In this document: in pieces, positions 11,839 through 24,280 of the stretch
Layout of the letters: each line of letters starts with the position of its first letter
How positions within the stretch are numbered: position 1 is the stretch's first letter
Origin: Gigaspora rosea
Lineage: Eukaryota > Glomeromycota > Glomeromycetes > Diversisporales > Gigasporaceae
Length of the DNA: 64,000 nucleotides
Direction of reading: 5' to 3'
Assembly (NCBI GenBank): GCA_003550325.1
Contig: QKWP01000363.1
Span: 6,333 to 70,332 of the forward strand
Program-made: the position numbers and the translations under genes
Notes under the pieces: model-generated
Seen by the model: the letters and a program-made list of their open reading frames with translations, nothing else
Told to the model about the DNA's origin: nothing
The model's database searches: none

Positions 11839-13807
11839 TAAATATCATCTGGAACTTCTATGATACCCGCAGTTTTACTAATTTTCAGTTTTGATAGGGT
11901 TTTACTAATTTCTGTTATATTATAAGGTTTACTTGTATATACATTTTTAGAATTTTCTTTAATTGCTGACAATTTTTTATTAATCTCATCACTTTCTAAA
12001 AATTGACTTTTAATTTTGTCTTCGATTTCACTTCCAATTGTATTTAGCCATTCATTCAGTTTAATAAGCATTTCACTGGATTTTGGACGCTTTTCTGGAT
12101 CCGAATTCATGCATTGGTTTGCTAATACAATATAACAATCAGGAATTCCTGGTCCAAATTTTGGCCGTAATCCATTACAAATCATTATTATGAGATCGTG
12201 ATCAAATTTATAATCATTAAAAGGTCTTTGACCAGTTGTTATTTCTACCATGATTATTCCGAATGAATAAATATCTGAAGTTTGAGTATATGGTTGTTTT
12301 TGAAAGAGCTCCGGTGCAATATAAGGTAAAACTCCATGAATATGCTCTTCTTGTTCCTTTTCATCAAGCGGTTTTGATAAACCTAGATCGGTAATATATG
12401 CTTTATAATCTTCTTTTAACAGAATATTTCCAGGATGAATATCTCGATGTAAATATTTTTTCGAATGAATACGATCAAGATTGGATATAATATCACGGAG
12501 TATCTTTAATTTGAGTTTCCATTCAAATTTAAAGATATCAGTAAGGTTTTTGCTCAATGAACCGTATTTTGCATAACTAAGCACTAAAATGTAATCTTTT
12601 GTTTTTTCATCTCTTGATATTCCTAAATATTGATTTAAACTATGGCAAGCTTTCAACTAAAAAACAAAATAAATTAATATATATAACCAAATATAGGTTT
12701 AAAAATAAAAATATTATTCAAAAATATTTTAATATAATACCTCTTTCATAAATGGTTCTCTATTTTTATTTGAATCTTTTACAAGCTTAATTGCCACTTC
12801 TTCATATGATCCATAGTTATTTAAATATTTTGTTTTGAAAACGGTGGAAAAGCCTCCTTTACCTATTTCTTCAACATTTTTAAATTTTTCAAATCGTATC
12901 CAATGAAAATATTCATTTTTTTTGGTAGCGGTACTTTGTTCAGTAATAGATGATTTTAAATACCATTCAAAAGCAATATCTATATTCTTTTCAACAACAA
13001 TTCCATTTTGATAAAATTCGCCAACCATGTACATTCCATCAGCGTGTCCCATCTCTGCTGATTTTTTATAATACTCGAACGCTTCACATTCATCTTTTAT
13101 AACACCCCATCCATATCGATAACAATTTCCTACACCAAACGTCCCCATAGCATACCCCATATCAGCAGATTTTTTATAATAATCGAATGCTTTATATCTA
13201 TCTTCTTTAACTCCAATTCCATTATGATAGCAATAACCGACATTAACTGTTACAAGAACATCACCCATCTTAGCAGATTTTTGAAAATATTCGAATGCCT
13301 TATGTCATTCTTTTCAACTCCGCGTCCAAATTTATAACAAGATCCAACTTCTCTTATTCCTTTACCATCTCCCATCTCCGCAGATTTTAGATAATGATCG
13401 AATGCTTTTTTACTGTCCTTTTCTACTCCTCCAATTCCTTTATAATAACATTGACCGAGAGCATATATATCTCCCATTTTTGCTGAGTTTTGATAATACA
13501 TGTCTAATTTACGAAAATTCGTTTCAGCTCCAATTCCAGCATTATAACAGTATCCAACATTGCACGTTCCAGCAGCGTCTCCCATCTCTGCGGATTTTTG
13601 GTAATAATTAAATGCCTTACGTAAATCCCTTTCAACTCCGATTCCATAGTAATAGCAATTTCCAACATTACACGTTCCAGCAACGTTCCCCATCTCGTCA
13701 TCTTTAAGATATAATTCAAACGTCTTACGTTCATCCTTCTCTATGTCAATACCCTTTTGATAATTATAAGCAAGCTTATTAATTCCTGATGATGTTAATT
13801 GGTCCAT
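11838..13807 (-). pseudogene. Sel1-repeat protein kinase, one frameshift
   Basis: The gene reads right to left from ATG at 13807 (MDQLTSSGINKL). Exon 1 (13807-12741) encodes about eight Sel1 repeats of 36 residues and the start of a kinase domain (GKGGFSTV glycine loop, VAIK lysine). An 84-bp GT-AG intron (12657-12740) follows. Exon 2 (12656-11838) encodes the rest: HRDIHPGN catalytic loop, DLG, APE, SFGIIM and a roughly 70-residue tail. One base is missing near 13305 in Sel1 repeat 6 compared with the paralogues (AATGACATAAG), so the frame breaks there. Restoring it gives exon 1 the same 1068-nt length as in the intact copy. All kinase residues are present. It is either a recent pseudogene or a sequence error. 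Sel1 repeats usually bind partner proteins; a role as a signalling kinase is inferred from the family. Confidence 0.85.
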
Positions 13808-13905
13808 GTTGAAGGTTTAAAATATTAAAAATTATCCGTTTGTCAAATTGACATTTTTTCTTTTAAAAGAAATTAAAGTTCAAACTATAAATTTTTTTTA
13901 GGTAA
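13808..13905 (-). promoter_or_regulatory. Conserved Sel1-kinase 5' leader, copy 1
   Basis: About 100 bp before the ATG is shared by all three kinase genes. On the coding strand it includes 'GTTTGAACTTTAATTTC', 'TTGACAAACGGATAAT' and 'TTTAAACCTTCAACATG'. Conservation ends near the ATAGAGTAATACAAATCTA block. It probably holds the 5' UTR and core promoter (inference). Confidence 0.55.
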
Positions 13906-14760
13906 TAGAGTAATACAAATCTATAAAAATTCGCACACCGATTACACAAAACTAGACTTGCATTAAAATAATTAGTTTAGGGTGTCACAATGGGTTTCAC
14001 ACAGACTAATTAACCGAAACTATGTCGACATTGATCATTTTAAATTTTTATCATTGAAATTAAAGTAATTATTCGAAGATAATTTTGCTTTACTTATTTA
14101 TAAAGAAAAGTGCAAAATTTTAAAGGTATCACTAAATGATAAATGTTGCAATGTTTGTAAGAAATGTTCAAATATTTATGATTTTTCGTTAAAATTCCAA
14201 TTAATTTCCGATTTATATGTTTAATAATTCTTTTCGTCCTAATTAATAAATTTTCAAGTATTCTATAAGAGGAATGCTCAGAGCCCACATATATTAATAG
14301 ATAATAAAAATAAATACATAGCTTATTCTTTGACTTTATATAAATTAATAGTGAAAATTCCAGGCAATTTGGCGTTTATATAAATTACTAGTGGAAATTC
14401 CAGGTAATTTAGCGCTTAGATAACTTTTTTAAATATCCAAAATATCTATTTCATATATGTTTAATAATATCCGATAGATTTAATTATAAATTACAACTTC
14501 TCTTGATTGGCTCTACATGATATTTGTGGTGCCGGTGTAAGGAATATAAGTAATTAGTAATGATATCAAAAAAAGCTTCAATATGATAAAGTATATAGTT
14601 TGTTGACTTAGTTTTGATTAATTATTCAAATTATTCCGTGCTACACTTCAATAGTATATGGTGTAACAATAACGTGAAATTACTAATATTTCATTTTAGT
14701 AAAAAACCGGCACCTTAAATTTTGATTAATGTAGAAAAATGGTTTGATTAATTTAGATAA
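13906..14760 (-). other. Distal 5' flank of the Sel1-kinase
   Basis: No gene is seen. The part from 14190 to 14730 is duplicated at 8510-8990. It contains an internal repeat of 'TTTATATAAATTA.TAGTG.AAATTCCAGG' (about 14330-14415). A GATTGGCTC block near 14505 includes an inverted CCAAT box, about 700 bp before the ATG. Confidence 0.45.
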
Positions 14761-15549
14761 AAAAATCAAAAGTAGGAATAGGTATATGCTTAAATACCAT
14801 TCTATGATTGTTAATTATTGTCGCGGATCATAATTGGATTAAATGAAATGTGGTTTCTATTTAACCCTTTAAAACGAATATCTAGAAACCAAAAAGTATA
14901 GTTTATCAAATGAGTATAGTAACCTTGCATAATAAATATGCCGAAAGTATAATTTTTTGAATATAAATTTTACAGCATGTATTTTTTATTATGCCATTTA
15001 TTAACATTGAATCATGTTTTATCATTTTCTGTATAGCTGCTGTACGTTAAGTCAAATATTTGTGGATTTAGAATCAACTTAAGCTGTGACGGAGTCCTAA
15101 TCTGTCACATGGCTGAAATTCTTTTCAAGCCGAAATAATTTTTGAATTAGATTATGTCACGGCTAAAATTTTAACCCGTGACTTAAATGCCACCGTAAGG
15201 TCCATCGATCCAAGCTATATGAAATAACAATGTTGGTTGGAGGCTTGAAGATGATTTGCCCACGGGAGTTGTTTGCATACAATGGTTGAAGGAACCGGTT
15301 ATTGTTGGCAAGGGATTGTTGGCTAACCAAGAAATTGTAGGTTCGCCACGGAAAGCAAGAAGATAGGATGTCGAAGGCTTTTATCGACCATTTTTGTTCG
15401 TTCAATTCTGGGAAGCAGCGCTGTTTGCACAAGAGGTTATCAGTTATGAAAGAATATAGTTCTTAATAACTAAGAAAGTATTTAAAGCCGAGTTTTCTCC
15501 CAGATAAAGATTGTGTCTCAGACTACGATGTCTTGATTATATAGTTATA
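14761..15549. other. Intergenic DNA with an unidentified GC-richer patch
   Basis: AT-rich except for 15060-15520, which is richer in G and C. The minus strand there has an 89-codon open frame (15163-15432), and the plus strand has shorter open stretches. Neither shows a motif I recognise. It could be the remnant of a coding sequence or of a mobile element. Inverted GTCACGG / CCGTGAC words occur around 15090-15190. Confidence 0.3.
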
Positions 15550-16442
15550 CACAGTGGCTCTCGATATAACGGGCCACTGATATAACGATATTGCTTAGTG
15601 CGGAGAATTTTAATGGAACCAAATTATTACTAGTAAAAATTATTTGGATATACTGGAGATTAATAGTAATCTCGTTATATAATTTATAACGTATTTTAAT
15701 TTAAAAAAAAAATCATTTGATTAAACGGACTTTCATATTATTGGTAGATTTTTGTAGATCTACCCGTGACTATCTGTGACTTCCCGTGATAACAAACTAA
15801 TCATAATACAGAATTATTAAAAAGATTTATTATTTTAAAATTTTATATGAAGCTTACATTCTATTAACCAAACTTTGATTTATAGTTAACATTATAAGAA
15901 CAGCCCTATAAGAAAAATGTACCGCAAAGGTACGGGTTGAACAGTTTCATTAATAAAATTATGAGATATCGCAATTTTTTTTTAAAAAAATCGTATATTG
16001 ATCTTTCGCTCTTCATGAAATGAGCCAACACGTACCACCTTTGACACGTAGTCTTATGTTTTATCTATCGCGGGACATTTGTCGTGTTCTTGCACTTGTT
16101 CTTGCATTTGCACTTATTCTTGAACCTGAGATCATTATACAAAACGTTTTCAAATTCGTGAACTTTTCTTAGCCCAAAATAGTTTGTAATTATTTGGCAA
16201 TCAAACAACCAAAGTAAATTTTGCAAATTCACTTTTCACGAATTTGTGTTGTTTAAGAGCGTTAATAAGGGCTTTAAAAAATAAGATAATAATTACTTGA
16301 ATGTTACAATAATTACTCGACCATGATAATCGTCATAATCATCTTACGTATTTCTGTTAGTTTTCCCACATTCATCACATTTTTCGGATACGACCAATCA
16401 TAAATGTTAAAGCGAACAGCCCAGAATTGAAGTATATAGATA

Positions 16443-16572
16443 AATTAGAATGTTAATTATATTTAGCTCATATTTAATTTTTCTATATAAAATTTTGATG
16501 GGATAAAATGCGCATGATTCGTAAACATGCGCATTAATGCGCATTCATGCGCACGCATGAAACCCATCTCTA
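16443..16572 (+). mobile_element. Solo right end of the 58.2 kb hAT family
   Basis: It matches the last 135 bp of the hAT transposon at 58167-61777, including TTTTTCTATATAAAAT, the ATGCGCATGATTC / ATGCGCATTAATGCGC subterminal repeats and the terminal ACGCATGAAACCCATCTCTA. Only this end is present, so it is a truncated copy. Confidence 0.75.
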
Positions 16573-16648
16573 ATTATATTAGATTGTCTTTATTTGTTCA
16601 ATTATGGGGAAGAAAGACCAGAGTTACTAAAGCTCATTGATTTACCCC

Positions 16649-16920
16649 ATTTTACTTATTTGCGCGGGTAACACAAAATCCAAACTAAGTGCGTGATATA
16701 AAAATTTAGGGTTAGGGCCTTAATGTTAGAGACTATAGTGTAAAATTTTCACTCCCGTCGTTTTTAATTAGTGCGCCAAGATCGATTTAAACATTAGTTT
16801 GTGCATTTTTTCTTCTTTTACTCGTGTTCGGATTCTTCATTGGGCTGATCCGGAATTTGCACTCTCCGATTGGCTATTTCCACCAGGAGTTTGTATTACC
16901 CGCGCAAATAAGTGGATGCA
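16649..16920. mobile_element. hAT-type MITE with ACTTATTTGCGCGGG ends
   Basis: 272 bp between perfect 8-bp duplications ATTTACCC (16641-16648, 16921-16928). The inverted repeats ACTTATTTGCGCGGGTAA (16655-16672) and TTACCCGCGCAAATAAGT lie six to seven bases inside the ends. Non-coding. Confidence 0.75.
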
Positions 16921-17233
16921 ATTTACCCTGATATGACTTATATATCACATATTACATTGTATTTTGTTAAATTGTAAAAGTTACTATTGTTTGACATGCC
17001 CCAAATAAAAGTACTTACCACCAGCATTAGCAAACCAATAATATTCAATTAAATTAATTTGTTGTAGGTTTATATTTTTGATACTTAAAAAAATATTTTC
17101 TTGATATAGCGGAGAACTATATGATTTATTATAATATCCGGTATATCATGAGATTTTGATATTATGGATCTTTTGATATAACGGAGAAAAAGACTGGAAC
17201 CATGATATCCGTTATATCGAGAGCCACTGTGTA

Positions 17234-18300
17234 ATAAGAATCGAATTCTCATTGTGTTGTATTTTAGTTTAGAATATATTCGTTTGTATTCTTTTATTAC
17301 TATTCATTTTTATACTATTGTTCATTTTTTTCTTTATTTAATGTATTATAATGAATTCCTAACATTTAATTAATTATATAATTTTTGTGTATCAAAATAT
17401 TAGGATAGAAATTTAGTGTATATAGTGTAAGTATTTTTTTTTACTTATTAGGTAGACGTATTCATGTATATTAAAAATTTTTTCTCATGTTTGCTAAAGA
17501 ATTAATTTACTCAAGCTTAAATTATCAGAAATAACAAACTTCGGGCATTCCATTCTTAAATGAATTTTAGGACCATTTATTTAAAAATTCTTTATTATTT
17601 TTTTTTTAATCCTTATAATATCATCATTTACCCAACAATAACATTACTGTCTTAGCTATGAGCTAGATTGTATTGGAATAGTTTATTGCAAAAATTCTAT
17701 TAAGTTTATTAGCTATCACGATGACACAATATGAGATTAAGTTAGTTATATTACTATTGCGGTGGAGTACTGTATGTATTAAAATTATTCTATTTTAACT
17801 TATTGTAAAAATTTGTTACAAAAATTACGATGATACACAGTATGCGGTTAAAGTTGTGTTGGAATTATAGTTGTAAATTCTATTATGATTTTTGAAAATT
17901 TGGCTATAAACTTGCTTTCATGATACACATATTGCGTTGGAATTACATTTGCGAATTCTGCAATACTATGATTTACTGTAAATAACATTTGCTGTAAAAA
18001 ATAATGACAATTGTAATTCATAGGAACCTAAATTCGCTAAAATTATATGCCATCCCAACAAAAGCAAAAATCAAACCCAACCATAAAAGACAAAAATCAC
18101 ATGCGATCTGCATAAAGTTAGCTGATCTCGTCATTTGTTGACAAGCTTAACAAAATTTCAAGTACGATACTTGATTTACCGTAAAACTTTTTGTTATAAA
18201 TCGATTATGCACGTGATGTTACTGCGCATATAATGATTGATTTGAATAGGGCGCTAAATAAAATCCACACCGATAATTGCCTGTAAACCATACACTTCGT
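17234..18300. repeat. AT-rich spacer with R5 repeat units
   Basis: No gene is seen. About three worn R5 units lie at 17640-18000 ('GTATTGGAATAGTTTATTGC', then 'AAAAATTCTATTAAG'). The remainder is A/T-rich. Confidence 0.45.
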
Positions 18301-18421
18301 ACTTCGTATTACGTTCCTGGTATATAAAAAAAAGCACCGAAACGAACAAGAAGCCATAAAAGTAAAAAATGATACACAACATCAAGAAACAAAATTATGA
18401 ATCGTTAAAAAGCTAATAAAT

Positions 18422-18640
18422 GATCCCTATGCTGAAGAACAAGGAGAGAGGCATTGCTGTTCAATTATTTAAAGAAGTTGCGAACGAAGTGAAGTACCTG
18501 AAGTGCACTTTAGCATGGAATATTTGATTACAGATGTTGATAAAAATGTGGAATTCGGAAAAGAATATATTAGAAAAGAAGACCAGAATAATTATTCGGA
18601 TGCTATTGAATTTTGTAAAGAGAGCGAGATAGATTATTAA
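18422..18640 (+). pseudogene. Unidentified coding remnant
   Basis: Two adjacent plus-strand frames look protein-like. One runs from about 18451 and reads GIAVQLFKEVANEVKY. The other, from about 18496, reads PEVHFSMEYLITDVDKNVEF and ends in a stop near 18638. They join only if one small frameshift near 18495 is assumed. The composition (E, K, D, V rich) differs from the surrounding A/T-rich DNA. I do not recognise the family. It could be a worn exon of a host gene. The opposite-strand open frame (18461-18697) looks like a shadow. Confidence 0.3.
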
Positions 18641-19779
18641 AATAAATTTAAATATAATAAAAGATAATATTTGCCATTGATGAAAATTCGTCCACAATTA
18701 TAAATTTAATTTATGAATATTAAATTTTATTTAGATTACACATTATTTCAAGGCATCTTTTTAATGCCGAATCTGTTGTTAATCAACAATAAAATAAATT
18801 ATGACCTTTCAGATAATAAATTATGAACATAGAGCTAATTATTTATTAATTAAATATAATTATTTATGAACTTAAAATTAATTATTTATAAACGTAAGCG
18901 CGCTATCAAGCATCGCCCCAGATAAACTAAATGAAATTTCTCGTAATCGGATAGTGATAAAAAGTATTATGACTAATTTTAACTATTAACATTGTATTTT
19001 TTTTTAAAAAAAAAATATCAATAGTAAGATAGTGATTTGTGCATATTATTAATTTGAGACCTTGTAAACGAAGCAACAAATCGATCTTATGATAATTGCG
19101 ATATCAGGTAACTTTATGGATGGTAGATTACATTATAAACTTAAATATACTGTAGCAAATTAAACTAATATTTAAATCTTAATAATATGTAAGAAATTAC
19201 AAAAACATGATTTTCTCGTAAAATACATCAATGAAAATATCATCAATCTCAACAAAAAAATGGAATGTATGCAAACAACTTTATTGCGGCGGGTAATTCA
19301 AAAAATAATATGATTTTATTGACACATACAGAGAAGCAGCTTATGGAACCATGCTATAACATCTTTTGAATGTCAAATTTAATAAGCAGAATCATATAAT
19401 TGTTAGATAAAAAAAGCTTTTTTAATCAATAAATTATATTCCTGTATATTTTACATTTTCACATAATATTTGAGAGGTAATTTGTAATTGAATTTTATAA
19501 ATTTTTTTGTAATATGCAACATATTTGTCAAACATATAAATTTGCTTAGATAATAAAAGCATTATTTTGATCGTAAAAACACATTAGACTCGTATAATAC
19601 AGTAATTCATTTTTTCATAATTTTTTTTTAATTACTATTAAAAAATTCTTTTAATTTTATTAATACTTAAGTACAATGCTTAATAATCCCACTATTAAAG
19701 CATTATTTAGCAAATTTATAAAAATACAAATAAATGAATCTTAATTTCTTAATATATACATAGTAATATTAATTGATTG
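18641..19779. other. AT-rich 3' flank of the second Sel1-kinase
   Basis: No gene is seen. Next to the kinase stop, the coding strand carries the shared 3' motif CAATTAATATTACTATGTAT (about 19755-19775). Beyond it the sequence does not match the 3' flank of the first kinase. Confidence 0.5.
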
Positions 19780-21776
19780 CTAAATATCATCCGATACTTC
19801 AATAATACTCGCTGTTTTAATAACTTTTTTGTTGATTTCTATTATATTATAAGCTTTACTTGTATATACGTTTTTTATATTTTCTTTAATTGCTGGCAAT
19901 TTTTTATAAATATTATTACTTTCCAAAAATTGACTTTTAATTTTATTTTTGACTTTATTTCCAAAAATATTTTTCCACATAATTTTATTTTCGACTTCAC
20001 TTTCAATAATATTTAACCATTCATTTAGTTTAATAATTATTTCTTCAGATGTTGGACGTTTTTCTGGATCCGAATTCATACATTGGTTTGCTAATTCAAT
20101 ATAACAATCAGGAATTCCTGGTCCAAATTTTGGCTGTAGCCCATTACAAATCATCATTGCAAGATCGAAATCAAATTTATAATCATTAAAAGGTCTTTGA
20201 CAAGTTGTTATTTCTACCATGATTATTCTGAATGAATAAATATCTGAAGCTTGAGTAAATGGTTGTTTTTGAAAGAGCTCCGGTGCAATATAAGGTAAAA
20301 CGCCATGAATATTTTCTTCTTTTTCCTTTTCATCAAGCGGTTTTGATAAACCTAGATCGGTAATATATGCTTCATAATCTTCTTTTAAAAGAATATTTCC
20401 AGGATGAATATCTCGATGTAAATATTCTTTAGAATGAATACGATTAAGATTGGATATAATATCACGGAGTATCTTTAACTTGAGTTTCCATTCAAATTTA
20501 GAGATATCAGTAAGGTTTTTGCTCAATGAACCATATTTGGCATAACTAAGCACTAAAATGTAATCATTTGTTTTTTTCATCTCTTGATATTCCTAAATAT
20601 TGATTTAAACTATGGCAAGCTTTCAACTAAAAAACAAAATAAATTAATATATTTAATAAATAAAACTTTTAAAATAAAAATACTGTAATATCAAAAATAT
20701 TAATTTAATACCTCTTTTATAAATGGTTCTCTGTTTTTATTGGAATCTTTTACAAGCTTAATTGCCACTTCTTCATATGATCCATAATTATTAAAATATT
20801 TTGTTTTGAAAACGGTAGAAAAGCCTCCTTTACCTATTTCTTCAACATTTTCAAAATTTTCGAATGCTATCCAATGAAAATATTCTTTTTTTTTTGTATC
20901 TGGTACTTTGTTCAGTAATAGCCGATTTTAAATACCATTCAAAAGCAATATCTATATTCTTTTCAACGGTAAGCCCTTTTTGATAAAATACACCAATCTT
21001 GTACATTCCATCAGCCAATCCCATCTCTGCTGATTTTTATAATACTCGAACGCTTTACATTCATCTTTTACAACTCCCTTTCCATAATGATAATAAAATC
21101 CTACATTATACGCCGCCATAGCATACCCCATATCAGCAGATTTTTTATAATATTCGAATGCTTTATATATATCATCTTTAACTCCAATTCCATTTTCATA
21201 GCAATAACTGACATCATTTGTTCCAAAAGCATCACCCATATCAGCAGATTTTTGATAATATTCTAATGCCTTATGTTCATTCTTTTCGACTCCGATACCC
21301 AATTGATAGCAATATCCAGTTTCTCTTATTCCTTTAAAATCTCCCATCTCCGCAGATTTTAGATAATATTCGAATGCTTTCTTTTTGTCCTTTTCTACTC
21401 CAATTCCAAACTGATAACATTTACTGAGTGCAAATATATTTCCCATTTTTGCTGCTTTTTGAAAATACATTTCTGAATTACGCATAATCGGTTCAATTCC
21501 AATTCCAAAACGATAACAGTACCCAACATTACACGTTCCAGCAGCGTCACCCATCTCTGCGGATTTTTGGTAATAAACAAATGCCTTACGGAAATCTCTT
21601 TCAACTCCGATTCCATTGTAATAGCAATTTCCAACATTACACGTTCCAGCAGCGTTCCCCATCTCGTCATCTTTAAGATATAATTCAAACGTCTTACGTT
21701 CATCCTTCTCTTTGCCCATACACTTTTGATAATTATCAGCAAGTTTATTAATTCCTGATGATGTCAATTGGTCCAT
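19780..21776 (-). pseudogene. Sel1-repeat protein kinase, several frameshifts
   Basis: Second minus-strand copy of the family, from ATG at 21776 (MDQLTSSGINKLADNYQ). Exon 1 (21776-20712) encodes Sel1 repeats and the glycine loop; the intron is 20627-20711 (85 bp); exon 2 (20626-19780) encodes the catalytic lobe with HRDIHPGN, DLG and APE. Compared with the other copies there are three single-base changes in homopolymers: a lost T near 21035, a longer A/T run near 20890 and an extra base near 20573. Two substitutions also hit conserved positions: SFG is SFR before IIM, and TTGQRP is TTCQRP. Loss of the subdomain IX glycine supports real decay; the homopolymer shifts alone could be sequence errors. 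Confidence 0.85.
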
Positions 21777-21890
21777 GTTGAAGGTTTAAGTATTAAAAAT
21801 TATCCGTTTTTCAAATTGACATTTTTCTTTTAAAAGAATTTAAAGTTCAAACTATAAATTTTTTTTTAAGTAATAGAGTAATACAAATCT
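21777..21890 (-). promoter_or_regulatory. Conserved Sel1-kinase 5' leader, copy 2
   Basis: Near-identical to 13808-13905: CTTAAACCTTCAACATG at the start codon, 'GGATAATTTTTAATA', 'TTTGAACTTTAAATTC' and the 'TAGAGTAATACAAATCTA' boundary (in plus-strand spelling). Similarity to the first copy stops at about 21893. Confidence 0.55.
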
Positions 21891-22453
21891 AGGTATTTCA
21901 CAGATCTGTATAGCATAGATGAGCAGTTCCGTATAGTATGTCCGAATTTTTAAATCTATATATACTGATCTAGTGTAATATATATTAGCGTTAGGGTTAG
22001 GAATTATAGCTGATCAGTATAAATAATTAACCTGATGCACGACGATAGTCATGCTAAAGTTATTATCGCGAGGATCATCACATGTTAAGTGCCTAAGAGA
22101 ATAATAGGGAAAGTGGAAGCGCATTGTGCTATTTTGGGTTAGGGGAAAATCATTGTATGAAAGCGTGAGGTTAAGGGTAAGTTCATAGTGATACTACAGC
22201 CTGACTTCTCTATAATCACCAAGTTCATCCCTATTTTGGTGATTGTTTAGAGGAGTGACTATAAATAAAATACCTTATGTAGTGATGTTATCCTGCTTGC
22301 CGAAACTCAGTTCGACCCTGCTTGGAACCGAACCCAATGGAACTCGAGTTTTTGCGGTCACATGATTTTTATTATTAAATCATGCTCCAAACGAGTTTAA
22401 TAGAACGGTTTAGCAATATTAATTTAGACTATCGTTATGACGAATAAATAATT

Positions 22454-22710
22454 ACTTTTTTTTTTTAATTTAATGTGGCATGATATGTTGAATAAACAAT
22501 AACTATCTTATGACAAACAAAAATCAAATTTCTTTGACTCTTTTTTTTTTTAATTTAATGTGTCGTGATATGACGAATAAAAAATTACTATCTTATAACG
22601 AACAAAAATCGATTTTTCTTTGACTTTTTTTTTTAATTTAATATGACGGAATAAAAAATTTACTATCTTATGACGAACAAAAATCAATTTTCTTTGACTC
22701 TTTTTTTTTT
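22454..22710. repeat. About 85-bp minisatellite running into a gap
   Basis: Three units, each starting with a T run and TTTAATTTAATGTG, then TATGACGAATAAAAAATTAC, ATCTTATGACGAACAAAAAT and CTTTGACTC. The array runs into the run of N at 22711, which suggests that assembly collapsed in it. Confidence 0.7.
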
Positions 22711-23668
22711 NNNNNNNNNNNNNNNNNNNNNNNNNNNNNNNNNNNNNNNNNNNNNNNNNNNNNNNNNNNNNNNNNNNNNNNNNNNNNNNNNNNNNNNNNN
22801 NNNNNNNNNNNNNNNNNNNNNNNNNNNNNNNNNNNNNNNNNNNNNNNNNNNNNNNNNNNNNNNNNNNNNNNNNNNNNNNNNNNNNNNNNNNNNNNNNNNN
22901 NNNNNNNNNNNNNNNNNNNNNNNNNNNNNNNNNNNNNNNNNNNNNNNNNNNNNNNNNNNNNNNNNNNNNNNNNNNNNNNNNNNNNNNNNNNNNNNNNNNN
23001 NNNNNNNNNNNNNNNNNNNNNNNNNNNNNNNNNNNNNNNNNNNNNNNNNNNNNNNNNNNNNNNNNNNNNNNNNNNNNNNNNNNNNNNNNNNNNNNNNNNN
23101 NNNNNNNNNNNNNNNNNNNNNNNNNNNNNNNNNNNNNNNNNNNNNNNNNNNNNNNNNNNNNNNNNNNNNNNNNNNNNNNNNNNNNNNNNNNNNNNNNNNN
23201 NNNNNNNNNNNNNNNNNNNNNNNNNNNNNNNNNNNNNNNNNNNNNNNNNNNNNNNNNNNNNNNNNNNNNNNNNNNNNNNNNNNNNNNNNNNNNNNNNNNN
23301 NNNNNNNNNNNNNNNNNNNNNNNNNNNNNNNNNNNNNNNNNNNNNNNNNNNNNNNNNNNNNNNNNNNNNNNNNNNNNNNNNNNNNNNNNNNNNNNNNNNN
23401 NNNNNNNNNNNNNNNNNNNNNNNNNNNNNNNNNNNNNNNNNNNNNNNNNNNNNNNNNNNNNNNNNNNNNNNNNNNNNNNNNNNNNNNNNNNNNNNNNNNN
23501 NNNNNNNNNNNNNNNNNNNNNNNNNNNNNNNNNNNNNNNNNNNNNNNNNNNNNNNNNNNNNNNNNNNNNNNNNNNNNNNNNNNNNNNNNNNNNNNNNNNN
23601 NNNNNNNNNNNNNNNNNNNNNNNNNNNNNNNNNNNNNNNNNNNNNNNNNNNNNNNNNNNNNNNNNNNN
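22711..23668. other. Assembly gap (958 N)
   Basis: Unknown sequence between two repeat arrays. Any frame crossing it is an artefact. Confidence 0.99.
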
Positions 23669-23800
23669 AAAAAAAAAAAAAAAAAGAAACTTGCGTACCT
23701 TAGATGTTAAATGTAATCATAAAAAAAAATTGTCTAAGCTTAGATGTGAACATAAAAAAAAAAAGAAAAAATTGCGTGACCTTTGATGTAAAAAAAATTA
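23669..23800. repeat. A-rich minisatellite, about 45-50 bp unit
   Basis: Three worn units: a long A run followed by CTTGCGTACCTTAGATGT or 'TTGTCTAAGCTTAGATGT' and AAC/ATCAT. It differs from the array on the other side of the gap, so at least one boundary is hidden in the gap. Confidence 0.55.
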
Positions 23801-24119
23801 TTATTCATCGCATCAACCTGATCGACCAATTATTTTGTTTGTTTTGATTTTACATAAAACAAAACAAATAACAGCTGGACTAAGATTAGGATTAGCATTT
23901 GGTAGATGCAATAACTAGAGACCCTCACCTTCTAACCCAAAATTTCGCAAGGAATTTTTTTTGTTAAAAAAAAAGTGTAGTTACATAGTCAAAATTTTAA
24001 GTTAGAAGCGATTGTTTAAAAAAAATCTTGTTTCGTTTCGATTTCGCATTATACCTGATCCTGCATCCCGATTGGTTAAATGATAACTGCTATTCTAAAG
24101 AAAATAAAAGACTAATCTA

Positions 24120-24280
24120 TATAAAAATTCAGGATGGGTCGGGTTGGGTCGGGTGGGTTAATTCTCAACCCGAGCCCAACTTGAAACTTTCGGGACAAAA
24201 TTTTTTACCCCGAACCAGACCCGACCCAAAATTTCGGGTCGGGTTTCAGGTTGACCTGACCCGATTCGGAGCACTAGTAA
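24120..24280. repeat. GGGTCGGGT-rich block
   Basis: Dense GGGTCGGGTTGGGTCGGG repeats, followed by inverted 'AACCCGAGCCCAA' and 'GACCCGACCC' words. Similar blocks form the subterminal parts of the hAT element at 38551-44917, so this is probably a related hAT end pair. The short open frame over it (24028-24333) is not considered a gene. Confidence 0.5.

Larger units (their letters stand above)
15550..17231. mobile_element. Pogo/Tigger-type element with long inverted repeats
   Basis: 1682 bp. It starts CACAGTGGCTCTCGATATAA and ends with the exact inverted sequence, flanked by TA (15548-15549, 17232-17233). A second inner pair of GATATAACG motifs follows each end. CAGTGGCTCTCGATATAACG ends are characteristic of pogo-like elements. 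No transposase frame remains. The interior has been replaced or enlarged by other elements: a hAT end at 16443-16572, a MITE at 16649-16920 and an R3-like stretch at 16270-16430. Confidence 0.8.

Noticed and set aside
13402-13734. Extra frames within the Sel1-kinase copies, also at 21395-21742 and 62060-62626
   Set aside because: Regular 36-codon repeats keep other frames open; these are shadows of the real gene.
22670-23710. Long plus-strand frame
   Set aside because: It consists almost wholly of the assembly gap.
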